In this document: in pieces, positions 15,643-22,815 of the stretch | How the letters are laid out: every line of letters begins with the position of its first letter | How positions within the stretch are numbered: the first letter of the stretch is position 1 | Source of the DNA: JBOHWJ01 sp050736615 | Lineage (GTDB): Bacteria > Desulfobacterota > Binatia > Binatales > Binataceae | Reading direction: 5' to 3' | Assembly (NCBI GenBank): GCA_050736615.1 | Contig: JBOHWL010000250.1 | Span: 1 to 22,815 of the forward strand | Length of the DNA: 22,815 bases | Program-made: the position numbers and the translations under genes | Notes under the pieces: generated by a model | Told to the model about the DNA's origin: nothing | What the model saw: only the letters and a program-made list of their open reading frames with translations | The model's database searches: none

Positions 15643-17256
15643 CTAGGAAAAATCCGGCGCGATGCTCGTCATAGCCGGACGCTCCGCCTGAACGGTCGCG
15701 CGCTCGATGGCGTCGAGCAAGGTCACCCGGTCAATCGGCTTACTGATATGAAAATCGCAGCCCGCGTCAAGGCATCGAGCGATGTCCTCGGGCAGCGCCG
15801 AGGCCGTGAGCGCGACCACTGGTGTATGTCCACGGGTGCGGTGGGTTTCCCATTGCCGCATCAGGCGGACTGCGGTGTAGCCGTCCATGATCGGCATCTG
15901 CATGTCCATCAAAATCAGATCGTAGCGGTGCGCCTTGAAGCGATTAAAAGCGTCGCCGCCGTTTTCCGCCTCGTCCAGCCGATACGGCAAACGGCTGACA
16001 AATCTACGCAATAGAAAACGATTATCCGGCGAATCGTCCGCGACCAGAATATCGAGCGCGCGGCCCGTGCCGTTATGCGCGGGCTTGACGCTTCGCATGG
16101 ACTGGGTTCCGTTTGCCGCGGATGCCGCGGCCGCCCCTTTCGGCACGGCGGCGTGCCAGAGCTTGAAAGGAGCGCGAACGGTAAAGATGCTGCCCACGCC
16201 CGTCTGGCTTGCGGCCGTGATCTCGCCGCCCATCAATTGGACCAGGCGCTTGACGATAGCCAAACCCAGGCCGCTGCCGCCGTAACGGCGCGCCGTGGTG
16301 GAATCAGCCTGGGTGAAACTTGAAAAAATCGCCGAGAGCTTGTCCGCCGGAATGCCGATGCCAGTATCGGCCACGCCCAAACCCAGCATGACACCATCGT
16401 CGATCGCGGTGGCCGAGACACTCACCGCGACACTACCGGCTTCAGTGAACTTTATTGCGTTGCCGACCAGATTGATCAGGATTTGGCGCAGGCGCAGCGG
16501 ATCACCAATCAGCCAGGCCGGAACGCCGGACGCGACGCTGGTGCCAAGCACCAGTGACTTTTCATGCGCGCGCACCGCCAGCGTATCGATCACGCCGCGC
16601 AGGAGTGGAGCGAGTTCGAAAGCGGTGCTCTCCAGAAACATTCGCCCACTTTCAATTTTGGCCAGGTCGAGGATGTCGTCGATGAGGCGCACGAGCGTCG
16701 CGCCATTGCTTCGCATCAGGCTCAGATATTTCCGCTGAGTCGCATCGAGCGTCGTCTCCGCGAGCAACTCGGACATGCCAAGAATCGCGTTCATGGGCGT
16801 TCGAATCTCGTGCGACATGCTGGAGAGAAACTCGGTCTTGGTGCGCGAGGCCGCTTCGGCGTTTTCACGCGCGGTTATGAGCTCCCGCTGAATCCGCTTG
16901 ATCTCGCGCATGTCGCGCGCGATCGTGATGGTGCATAGTGCTCCGTCCAGCTCGACGAAAGCAGCCGAAATCAGAAATGGCGCGGTCTCACCGGTTTTGC
17001 AGCGAAATGTCAGCTCGACGTTGCGCAGTTCGCCATGCTGTTGCAGATGAGCCAGGCAATTGAGACGTTCTTCGGGATTGGGCCAGATGCCTAAAGCCAC
17101 GGGATCGCGGCCGACCGCCTCTTCCTCTGAAAAACCGCTCATTCGTGCGAACTCCCGATTAATCAGCAGGATGCGGCCATCGGCCACTTTGGTAATCGCG
17201 ATTGGATCGGGACTCGCGTCAAATAGATAGCGGAATTGCTGATTGCGGTGATTCAC
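15643..17256 (-). CDS. PAS-containing cytosolic hybrid histidine kinase
   Basis: A 537-residue sensor kinase with receiver. Residues 5-120 are a PAS domain (FRYLFDASPDPIAI, GFSEEEAVGRDP, ending in IARDMREIKRI). The HisKA domain has the phosphoacceptor His149 in SSMSHEIRTPMNAILG. The HATPase domain shows the N box around Asn266 (LVGNAIKFT), the G1 box DTGIGIP at 297-303 and GGSGLGLAI at 326-334. A Pro/Ala/Gly-rich linker leads to a receiver with acidic pocket ADD at 406-408, phosphoacceptor Asp451 (LMDMQMP) and Lys506 (SKPID). There are no transmembrane segments, so the PAS domain probably senses an internal signal such as redox state or a ligand. No response regulator or Hpt gene is adjacent. 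The start is GTG 17256, with a weak binding site. Confidence 0.95.
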   Translation of the reverse strand: MNHRNQQFRYLFDASPDPIAITKVADGRILLINREFARMSGFSEEEAVGRDPVALGIWPNPEERLNCLAHLQQHGELRNVELTFRCKTGETAPFLISAAFVELDGALCTITIARDMREIKRIQRELITARENAEAASRTKTEFLSSMSHEIRTPMNAILGMSELLAETTLDATQRKYLSLMRSNGATLVRLIDDILDLAKIESGRMFLESTAFELAPLLRGVIDTLAVRAHEKSLVLGTSVASGVPAWLIGDPLRLRQILINLVGNAIKFTEAGSVAVSVSATAIDDGVMLGLGVADTGIGIPADKLSAIFSSFTQADSTTARRYGGSGLGLAIVKRLVQLMGGEITAASQTGVGSIFTVRAPFKLWHAAVPKGAAAASAANGTQSMRSVKPAHNGTGRALDILVADDSPDNRFLLRRFVSRLPYRLDEAENGGDAFNRFKAHRYDLILMDMQMPIMDGYTAVRLMRQWETHRTRGHTPVVALTASALPEDIARCLDAGCDFHISKPIDRVTLLDAIERATVQAERPAMTSIAPDFS

Positions 17257-17487
17257 TCGGCGCGGACAACGCTTTTTCCCCGCTCAGGGAGCAACCCGCA
17301 TGCCCGCCACGTGGACGGCTTCGGCCGGTCTTCGCTCGCCTTTCGTCACCGTATTTGGTTCAGCCGTAGGTGCGGTTCCGATTTGGGACAGCAAATCGAA
17401 TCACACTGCGACATCGCGTCAAGCAATAGACGCAAAGCTACAAGCTTTCGGTCCGGCTGGAAGGAGCGGAAACGCTGCGCGACTATC

Positions 17488-18486
17488 TTAACCGCCGATC
17501 TGGAACATGGAACGTTCGCGGGTCGAACGGCCCTCGAGCAGATGATGACCGGTCGGCTTGAAAGCGACCGCCTTAACCAGGATTCGTGCGATCGCGGCGA
17601 TGCCGCCGTCACCGTTGCCGGAGCGCAAAGCCTTACGCACGTCCATCTCGTCGTCATTGAGCAGACACAGATGGAATTTGCCATCAGCCGTCAGACGCAT
17701 CCGATTACAAGTGCCACAGTAGGGTTCACTCACCGGGCTGATGAAGCCAATAACGCCGCGGCCGTGAGGCAACCGGTAATTGCGGGCTTCATCGGACGGA
17801 TTTTGCGCCGCCATCTCGCTCAGGCGACCTAGCGCCGCTTCGATACGTCCACGGGTTTCGATATTGGAGACGTAGCGCTTAATCGACAACTGGGCGCATT
17901 CGCCGCCTCCAAGCGGCATCAGCTCGATAAAGCGAACATGCCAGTCGCGCTCGATGGTCAAACGCGCCAAATCGAGCACGTCGCTCTCGTTAAAGCCGGC
18001 GACAACCACTGCGTTGAGTTTAATCGGGGCAAGACCGGCCGCCTCCGCCGCCATAATCCCTTCCCAGATCCGGTCAAAACTCCCCCATCGCATCTGGCGC
18101 TCGACCGTATCTGGGTTGAGGCTATCGAGATGCACGTTGATCCGGCGCAGCCCTGCTTCGCGCAACGGTCCTGCCAGCTTCGGCATCAGCAGCGCGTTGG
18201 TGGTGAGCGCGAGGTCGCCCACTCCGGGTATCGCGGCGAGGCGTGCCACGATTTCGAGCAGATCCAGGCGTAGCGTAGGCTCGCCGCCGGTCAGGCGGAA
18301 TTTGCTGAAGCCCACGCTCACGGCGGCGCGCACAACCCGTTCAATTTCCTCCGCATTCAGCAGCTCCGTGTTGGGCAGAAAACGAATGCCCTCAAGCGGC
18401 ATGCAATAGACGCATCGGAGATTGCAGCGGTCGCTGACGGAGATGCGCAAATAGTTAATTTCGCGGTCAAATGAATCCTTCGGCAT
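17488..18486 (-). CDS. moaA: GTP 3',8-cyclase (molybdenum cofactor synthesis)
   Basis: A 332-residue radical-SAM enzyme that with MoaC turns GTP into cyclic pyranopterin monophosphate, the first step of molybdenum cofactor synthesis. The N-terminal cluster motif is SDRCNLRCVYC with C21, C25 and C28, and the C-terminal substrate-side cluster is C257, C260 and C274 (EPYCGTCNRMRLTADGKF). TGGEP follows at 66-70, and the chain ends in the conserved Gly-Gly tail needed for activity. The ATG at 18486 is preferred over GTG 18495 because a GAG sits 8 nt before it and the MPKDSFDRxxxYLRIS start is typical. No other moa/mog gene is nearby. The hybrid kinase gene starts 231 nt downstream. Confidence 0.97.
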   Translation of the reverse strand: MPKDSFDREINYLRISVSDRCNLRCVYCMPLEGIRFLPNTELLNAEEIERVVRAAVSVGFSKFRLTGGEPTLRLDLLEIVARLAAIPGVGDLALTTNALLMPKLAGPLREAGLRRINVHLDSLNPDTVERQMRWGSFDRIWEGIMAAEAAGLAPIKLNAVVVAGFNESDVLDLARLTIERDWHVRFIELMPLGGGECAQLSIKRYVSNIETRGRIEAALGRLSEMAAQNPSDEARNYRLPHGRGVIGFISPVSEPYCGTCNRMRLTADGKFHLCLLNDDEMDVRKALRSGNGDGGIAAIARILVKAVAFKPTGHHLLEGRSTRERSMFQIGG

Positions 18487-18737
18487 CAAAAACACTCGGC
18501 TCGCGGATACGCATCACACTTCGGCGCGCATCGGCTGATGGGAACAGGGCGTGACTACTGTTTCAATTGTAACCACCGCGACTCGTTTCGCAAAGAGCGT
18601 AAGCCCGCCATCAAAATTCGCTACGCATGCCACCGCCACCGCTTCAATTTAAAGCATTCCATCAATTTCAACGGTGATGATAAAGTTTAATGAAGCGCAG
18701 TATGAGCATGGGGGGGGACCGGAGCCAGAGGCGAAAT

Positions 18738-18887
18738 ATGAAGTTGTTCAGGGTCGTGTTGGTGGTCGCGGCAGGTTCGCTCGGAGTCCTGATGGGGCGC
18801 TATGTTGATGATCAAGATCAAGCGGGGCCGTTGCAACGGCAGGTCGAGGCTGAACTGCGCGCCTTGCGCGAACATCTGTTCGGCTAA
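18738..18887 (+). CDS. 49-residue single-span membrane protein
   Basis: A short frame starting MKLFRVVLVVAAGSLGVLMG, one hydrophobic helix with a basic N-terminal edge, then a polar helix (QRQVEAELRALREHLFG) that would lie on the other side of the membrane. AGAGG lies 6-8 nt before the ATG at 18738, which supports translation. The frame is open upstream to an ATG at 18690, but that start would put a run of eight G inside the coding sequence and has no better binding site. No family is recognised. It could be a small envelope or membrane-regulatory protein; coding status is likely but not certain. Confidence 0.5.
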   Translation: MKLFRVVLVVAAGSLGVLMGRYVDDQDQAGPLQRQVEAELRALREHLFG

Positions 18888-18918
18888 TAACGATTGCCTC
18901 CGGATGTCCAAGCGATTT

Positions 18919-19254
18919 TCAGCCAGTGATTGGCTTCTCCGGTTCGCCCACGCAGTACGCGCAACGACACAGTTCTCGCAGCCGGTCCACCACATACAGA
19001 CTTTCGTGGCCATCCGCCCATTGGAGGAAAAGACCCTTTTCACCTAGCCGCGACAATCGCATCAGGCGCTGACGCTCGGGCGCGAGCGCGCCTTCAAGTT
19101 CGCCCGCGCATTCGTTGCACGGGCATCGGCGGCGCAGAGTTTCCAGCGGGAAAATGCTGTCGTGGCCATCGAGCCACTGAACACCCACAGCATAACGCCC
19201 GACCTCGTTAAGCCCTTTAATTCTCGGAGCCGTCTTTGACTTGCCACTCGGCAT
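18919..19254 (-). CDS. DUF971-like protein with internal duplication (two CxCxxC units)
   Basis: A 111-residue protein related to the DUF971/gamma-butyrobetaine hydroxylase N-terminal-like domain. It contains two copies of the same module: W27-x-DGH(29-31)...LRxxC44-x-C46-x2-C49 and W79-x-DGH(81-83)...LRxxC96-x-C98-x2-C101. The distance from Trp to first Cys is 17 residues in both. Ordinary DUF971 proteins carry WxDGH stretches at both ends of one domain but, as I recall them, only one clear Cys cluster, so two are notable. The six cysteines could bind zinc or an Fe-S cluster; this is inference. The start is at 19254 on the minus strand, divergent from the flavin reductase gene 175 bp away. 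Confidence 0.78.
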   Translation of the reverse strand: MPSGKSKTAPRIKGLNEVGRYAVGVQWLDGHDSIFPLETLRRRCPCNECAGELEGALAPERQRLMRLSRLGEKGLFLQWADGHESLYVVDRLRELCRCAYCVGEPEKPITG

Positions 19255-19429
19255 TGTTGCACTCTTGATTTCGAATTATAGCATCGTTGCGGCCGCAGCC
19301 GCGACGAGATGGCTGGGCACATCCGCCGCATGTTGAATCCGAGATTAGCAAGACGGCGGCAGCGGAGTTAGTTGGACACCGCGTGGTTTGCCCTTATGTA
19401 CCGAGAATTCGCGAGGGAGACACTTTCCA

Positions 19430-19906
19430 ATGGATGAAAATGCGAAAAAGAAGGCTTTGCTGATGATTCCCTACGGCTTGTTTGTGCTGGGCGCGTCGCA
19501 CGGCGGCAAACAGACCGTCGCGACGGTCAATTGGGTCACACAAACCGCTTTCAATCCGCCTCTGGTAGTGGTCGGCATCAAAAAAGATTCGACCGCGCAC
19601 GAACTGGTCAAGGAATCCAAGAAGTTCGCCATGTCGATGCTCGCCAGCGGTCAAAAGGGGATCGCGATGGCCTACTTCAAGCATGTCGAGCCGCAGAACG
19701 GCAAATTCGGCAACTACGCTTATGAAGCGGCCAAAAACGGCTGTCCGATCATCAGCGAAGCTCCCGCGGCGGTCGAATGCGACGTGGTTGGCTTTTATGA
19801 ATTGGGCGACCATAGCACGGTCGTCGGACAGGTCACCGAAGGCCATCTCAAAAAAGAGAGCGAAGTGCTGACACTGAAGGAATGCGGCTTCAATTACGGT
19901 GGTTGA
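19430..19906 (+). CDS. Flavin reductase-like FMN-binding protein
   Basis: A 158-residue protein of the flavin reductase/flavoredoxin-like split beta-barrel fold. Typical features are the LLMIPYGLFVLGA start, TVATVNWVTQTAFNPPLVVV (flavin-phosphate loop and first strands), KDSTAHELV, KFAMSML and the late CDVVGFYELGDHSTVVGQV stretch, which ends the domain with the conserved GDH motif. It would bind FMN noncovalently and either reduce it with NAD(P)H or carry electrons. The start at ATG 19430 is chosen because GGGAGA lies 10 nt upstream and the family begins with a short lead before MIPYG. It may be cotranscribed with the dehydrogenase gene 169 nt downstream. The electron partner is not identified. 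Confidence 0.9.
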   Translation: MDENAKKKALLMIPYGLFVLGASHGGKQTVATVNWVTQTAFNPPLVVVGIKKDSTAHELVKESKKFAMSMLASGQKGIAMAYFKHVEPQNGKFGNYAYEAAKNGCPIISEAPAAVECDVVGFYELGDHSTVVGQVTEGHLKKESEVLTLKECGFNYGG

Positions 19907-20075
19907 ACCTCGCAAAGTCCAACGCGCGGTGTGCCGCAAGCCGGGGTCGCGCATCGCCGTGCGTGCGCTTGTCCCCTTTTGTTGCCGCTCCCGGCGCGCG
20001 CGCCGGCTCCCAGTGATGAAAGCCGCGGTGCTGATGGAGTGCGCGATTTCGAATAGCTTCGCGTGAGGATTATAC

Positions 20076-21128
20076 GTGAACAAACGAGTGGTCGTGCTGC
20101 CAGGCGACGACACCGCACCGGAGACAGTGAAAGCCGCTGTCGCGGTGATACGTGCGCTGGAAACCAATATCGATTTCAACGAATTTCCGCCTGGCGAGGA
20201 ATGGGTCAGAGGACAAACCGATGTCGCCGCGCGCGCCGCGATCGATGAGTCGGATTCGACTTTGTTCGGTTCCACCTCGGGAAAGACCACCGCGATCAAT
20301 TATTTGCGATGGGGTAAGCGAACGTTCGCGAATGTGCGGCCCTGTCGCTACATGAAGGGCTTTCGGAGCCCGCTGGCGCATCCCGAGGGCATCGACTTCG
20401 TCATTGTGCGTGAAAATCTCGAGGACCTCTATCTGGGGCTCGAAGGACCACTCGAAGCGCTGGCGCCGCTCAAACCGCACAGCCGCATTTTGCGCGCGGA
20501 TTTGGATACGGGGCAACGCGGCAAGTACGCCATCAAGGTGATTACCGAGCAAAATACCAGGCGCGTAGCCGAGTTCGCCTGCCAACTAGCTTTGCGGCGC
20601 AAGGCCGAAGGCTATCCCGGCAAGGTCACCTGCACTTCCAAGTACAACATGCTGCGTGAATCCGACGGCTTCTTCCGCCAACTCGTTGAAGAGACTGTGA
20701 GGTCCCATGCGGAACTCAAATACGAGGAATTCATCGTGGATGATTTCGCTCGCCGCATCGTGCAGAGCTCTCATGAGTTCGACGTGGTGGTGATGCCGAA
20801 CCTTTACGGCGACATCCTTTCCGACGCGGCGGCTGGCACCATTGGCGGCTTGGGGCTCGCGCCGAGCGGATGTTACGGCGCCGACTATGCGTACTTTGAG
20901 TCGGTTCATGGCACCGCGCCTGATATCAAGGGCATGGGCATAATCAACCCGACCGCGACCATGCTGTCGGCGGCGCTGATGCTGGATTATCTTGGCTTTC
21001 GCGACAAATCGAAACGTTTCGAAAATGCGATTCGCCGGGTTTACGCCGACGGTGAGACGCTAACTCCGGACCAGGGCGGTACCGCCAAAACCGCGGAGTT
21101 CACTCGCGCGGTCATCGACAATTTGTAG
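20076..21128 (+). CDS. Isocitrate/isopropylmalate dehydrogenase-family enzyme
   Basis: A 350-residue beta-decarboxylating dehydrogenase. Conserved elements are the N-terminal VVVLPGDDTAPE, FANVRP at 84-89, VRENLEDLYLGLEG at 111-124 with Tyr119, catalytic Lys189 and Asn191 (TSKYN), metal Asps at 222-223, 246 and 250 (YGDILSDAAAG), and HGTAPDIKGMG at 279-289. Asp283-Ile284 after GTAP is the NAD-type pattern; NADP enzymes have Lys-Tyr there. The substrate loop reads TTAINYLRW, without the Ser-x-Asn of isocitrate dehydrogenase or the Leu-Leu of isopropylmalate dehydrogenase, so the substrate may be isocitrate, homoisocitrate, tartrate or another malate-like acid. Translation starts at GTG 20076 behind GAGGAT. 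No leu or TCA-cycle genes adjoin it. Confidence 0.9.
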   Translation: MNKRVVVLPGDDTAPETVKAAVAVIRALETNIDFNEFPPGEEWVRGQTDVAARAAIDESDSTLFGSTSGKTTAINYLRWGKRTFANVRPCRYMKGFRSPLAHPEGIDFVIVRENLEDLYLGLEGPLEALAPLKPHSRILRADLDTGQRGKYAIKVITEQNTRRVAEFACQLALRRKAEGYPGKVTCTSKYNMLRESDGFFRQLVEETVRSHAELKYEEFIVDDFARRIVQSSHEFDVVVMPNLYGDILSDAAAGTIGGLGLAPSGCYGADYAYFESVHGTAPDIKGMGIINPTATMLSAALMLDYLGFRDKSKRFENAIRRVYADGETLTPDQGGTAKTAEFTRAVIDNL

Positions 21129-21227
21129 CTCATCGCTTGCTCCGAAAGGAGGCCGGACTTTAGGCGGAGCATATTTCATGGAGCGTGGGCGGACCCATAA
21201 CGGGTGACAGGCAGGGAGTGGCATTAG

Positions 21228-21271
21228 ATCGCCTTTAAATCGACTCGGGTCGTGAGTCGGAGTCAGGCGAT
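21228..21271. terminator. Candidate bidirectional terminator between convergent genes
   Basis: The inner arms CGACTC (21241-21246) and GAGTCG (21254-21259) form a 6-bp stem with a 7-nt loop. Outer arms ATCGCCT (21228-21234) and AGGCGAT (21265-21271) add 7 bp. The right arm overlaps the stop codon of the Rieske gene. On the minus strand TTTAAA lies inside the structure. A second, weaker hairpin (7-bp arms at 21138-21144 and 21165-21171) lies just after the dehydrogenase stop. The convergent position supports termination, but there is no long T-run. Confidence 0.35.
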
Positions 21272-21574
21272 TTCGACGAAGACCTCGTCGCCTACGATTT
21301 TCACGGGATAGGTTTTGACCGCGCGAGTGGCCGGCAAACTGAGGACGCGGCCGCTGCGAATGTCGAACTGCGACATATGGTAGGGGCATTCGACCGTGCC
21401 TTCCTCAACATCAATATCACCTGCCGCCAGCGAGGCCTGCGCGTGCGTACAAACATCGTCGGTCGCGAAAAATCCGTCGTCGAGACGAAACAAGGCGACA
21501 GCGGGCGTGGAATTGACGCGTTTCGCCTCGCCCGGCTTGAGTTCATCGGTCTTACATACCCTGACCATCGCCAT
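21263..21574 (-). CDS. Small Rieske [2Fe-2S] ferredoxin-like protein
   Basis: A 103-residue single-domain Rieske protein. The cluster ligands are C42-T-H44 and C63-P-Y-H66, separated by 18 residues, as in the bedC/NirD-like Rieske ferredoxins that supply dioxygenases or serve nitrite reductase. The rest fits the small beta-barrel fold (AVALFRLDDGFFATDD, then SGRVLSLPATRAVKTYPVKI). The start at 21574 is preferred: GAGGTGA, an exact match to the anti-Shine-Dalgarno complement, ends 8 nt upstream. An in-frame GTG at 21586 overlaps this site and the ATG at 21568 is also possible. It is likely cytosolic, with no export signal. No oxygenase partner is in the window. Confidence 0.93.
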   Translation of the reverse strand: MAMVRVCKTDELKPGEAKRVNSTPAVALFRLDDGFFATDDVCTHAQASLAAGDIDVEEGTVECPYHMSQFDIRSGRVLSLPATRAVKTYPVKIVGDEVFVEIA

Positions 21575-21832
21575 AGCCTTACTCACCTCGGTTCGTCCGC
21601 CTTTTTGCGGCTAATCTTTCTGCCCGCCGGAAATTGGAGCTGACGTGCGGTCATCGGCCGGCGGCGGATCGTAGTTGGTGCGCGCCCACCAGAAAAGATT
21701 GCACAACGTTCCCACACGCGGGGTGGTAATGGACCGGCGCTTCCTTTCGCGTTGGCTCGCCGCAAGCGGTGGTGGATGTTTCCCGCGCATGTGCCGGTTT
21801 CATGATCGGCAATCATAGTCTCGCCGGCGATT

Positions 21833-22753
21833 CTAATAGAAACGCGGCTCACCTGCCGGCCGCGTTTTCCATCGCCGGTGAATCCAGTTCCAATGGTCTG
21901 GATAGCGGCGAATCATCATTTCGATGGTACTGGTGAAGCGCTGCGTGTTCTCGCGCACGGCCGCAACCCGGTCGGGGTTTTTGACCAATTCGATCATTGG
22001 CAAAATCGTAATGCGATGACGGGCGGAAGCGCCTTCGCGCACCATGAAAGCCGGCAATACCGGCGCCCCGGTCGCCATCGCCAGTCGCGCCAGTCCGTCA
22101 CCGGTGGAAGCCGCCAGCGAGAAGAAATCGACGAACACGCCGTGGCGGACGTCCAGATCCAACGGCACCGCGACCATCCAGTTCTCCTTCAGCAGGCGCA
22201 GGACCTCACGCGCCGCGCCTTTGCGCGCGACGGTCACATTGCCGAAGCTGCGGCGTAAATCGGCGACAGTGGCGTCGAGCAGCGGATTGCGCAGCGGGCG
22301 ATGGACGATCGCGATGCGGTTGCCTTGAATTGAATGTGCGAGAGAAAGTAGCTCGAAATTACCAAAATGGCCGGTCAGTACCAGAATGCCACGGCCATCA
22401 GAAGCACGAATTGCGGCATCCCAATGAGTGCGGCCCGCATAGGTGACGAAGTGCTCGATATTGGCAGGATTAAGATCGCGGAAGTGGACCCACTCCGCCG
22501 CCATGCGGCCAAAGTTGCGATAGACGCGAGTGCATAAGGAGCGGCGCGTCAGCGCGTCCTGGTCCGGGAAGGCGATTTCCAGGTTGCGGCAGAGAACGTC
22601 GCGGTTAAGCCGGTCCAACTTGGCGGCGGCCGCACCCAATATCGAGCCAAACCGCACCGCGCGCTCCAGCGGCATCGCGCGCAGCGGCGCCCATAAGGGC
22701 GCTATCGCCGCGTGCTCCGCCCAAGCCCTGAGACGGCCGATTTGACGTGCCAT
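21833..22753 (-). CDS. Lipid A biosynthesis lauroyl/myristoyl acyltransferase (LpxL/HtrB family)
   Basis: A 306-residue late acyltransferase of the LpxL/LpxM family, adding a secondary acyl chain to lipid A at the inner membrane. The catalytic HX4E motif is H129-FGNF-E134 (VLTGHFGNFELL). Other family segments are RNLEIAFPD (56-64), RVYRNFGRMAAEW (76-88), VAVPLDLDVRHGVFVDFF (194-211) and the near-C-terminal YPDHWNWIHRRWKTRP. DLD stands where DQD is usual. No obvious cleavable signal is seen, and the N-terminal 30 residues are amphipathic and weakly hydrophobic, as in peripheral or single-anchor homologues. Length is normal. It is direct evidence for a lipopolysaccharide-type outer membrane. 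LpxL versus LpxM versus LpxP cannot be decided here. Confidence 0.92.
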   Translation of the reverse strand: MARQIGRLRAWAEHAAIAPLWAPLRAMPLERAVRFGSILGAAAAKLDRLNRDVLCRNLEIAFPDQDALTRRSLCTRVYRNFGRMAAEWVHFRDLNPANIEHFVTYAGRTHWDAAIRASDGRGILVLTGHFGNFELLSLAHSIQGNRIAIVHRPLRNPLLDATVADLRRSFGNVTVARKGAAREVLRLLKENWMVAVPLDLDVRHGVFVDFFSLAASTGDGLARLAMATGAPVLPAFMVREGASARHRITILPMIELVKNPDRVAAVRENTQRFTSTIEMMIRRYPDHWNWIHRRWKTRPAGEPRFY

Positions 22754-22768
22754 GAAACCGGAAGGTTT

Positions 22769-22815
22769 TCAGATGCTGTCATCACACGCAAGCCCGGTGC
22801 GGTCCAGCCTCGCCC
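22769..22815 (-). CDS. Possible 3' end of an upstream gene
   Basis: On the minus strand the last bases before the acyltransferase contain the frame ARLDRTGLACDDSI ending in TGA at 22771-22769, 15 nt before the acyltransferase ATG. This would suit the tail of a cotranscribed gene, often another lipid A gene, but only 14 codons are visible and the frame is unsupported by homology. An alternative frame has no stop. Confidence 0.2.
   Translation of the reverse strand, partial: ARLDRTGLACDDSI

Noticed and set aside
19394..20299. 301-codon open frame on the minus strand
   Set aside because: Antisense across the flavin reductase and dehydrogenase genes, both of which have clear family motifs on the plus strand.

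Overview
The window reads as an ordinary chromosomal stretch of a GC-rich Gram-negative bacterium, with genes on both strands and no rRNA, tRNA, CRISPR or intact mobile element that I can see. A LpxL/HtrB-type lipid A acyltransferase points to an outer membrane. A luciferase-like (probably F420-dependent) oxidoreductase, an acyl-CoA dehydrogenase, an APH-type phosphotransferase and a short YxjG-type methionine synthase form a mix I associate with uncultured soil lineages such as Candidatus Binatota (Desulfobacterota_B). That placement is inference from gene content only.

Layout. 1-1112 (-): D-Ala-D-Ala carboxypeptidase running off the left edge. 1346-3681 (+): a glycosyltransferase-2/SAM-methyltransferase fusion with an APH-fold phosphotransferase 2 nt behind it, then an LLM-class oxidoreductase (3770-4654). 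4655-5958: 1.3 kb without a convincing gene, with a hairpin and scraps of possible decayed coding sequence. 5959-7134 (+): a DksA/TraR zinc-finger protein with a C-terminal AT-hook, a small acidic helical protein, and an internally deleted short-chain dehydrogenase pseudogene. 7157-8351 (-): dapB and an 84-residue protein made of two identical-spacing Cys3-His units. 8352-9171: a second gene-poor stretch with a tandem repeat and a perfect palindrome. 9172-11260 (-): gpsA, a DUF1054/YktB-like protein and a GFA-family protein, closely spaced. 11372-12565 (+): acyl-CoA dehydrogenase. 12566-12962: intergenic repeat element with two strong hairpins and a 27-bp degenerate triple repeat. 12963-15128 (-): YxjG-type methionine synthase and a Gfo/Idh/MocA oxidoreductase. 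15220-18486 (-): a small two-helix membrane protein, a cytosolic hybrid histidine kinase and moaA. 18738-21128: a 49-residue single-span protein (+), a DUF971 protein with an internal duplication (-), a flavin reductase-like protein (+) and an isocitrate/isopropylmalate dehydrogenase-family enzyme (+). 21263-22753 (-): a small Rieske protein and the lipid A acyltransferase.

The functions are mainly housekeeping: peptidoglycan trimming, lysine/DAP synthesis (dapB), phospholipid precursor synthesis (gpsA), molybdenum cofactor (moaA), lipid A, and acyl-CoA and redox metabolism. I do not see a clear new multi-gene system. The least explained items are the duplicated Cys3-His mini-protein, the DksA-AT-hook fusion, the duplicated DUF971 CxCxxC protein, the GT2-methyltransferase fusion, and the intergenic repeat at 12712-12867.
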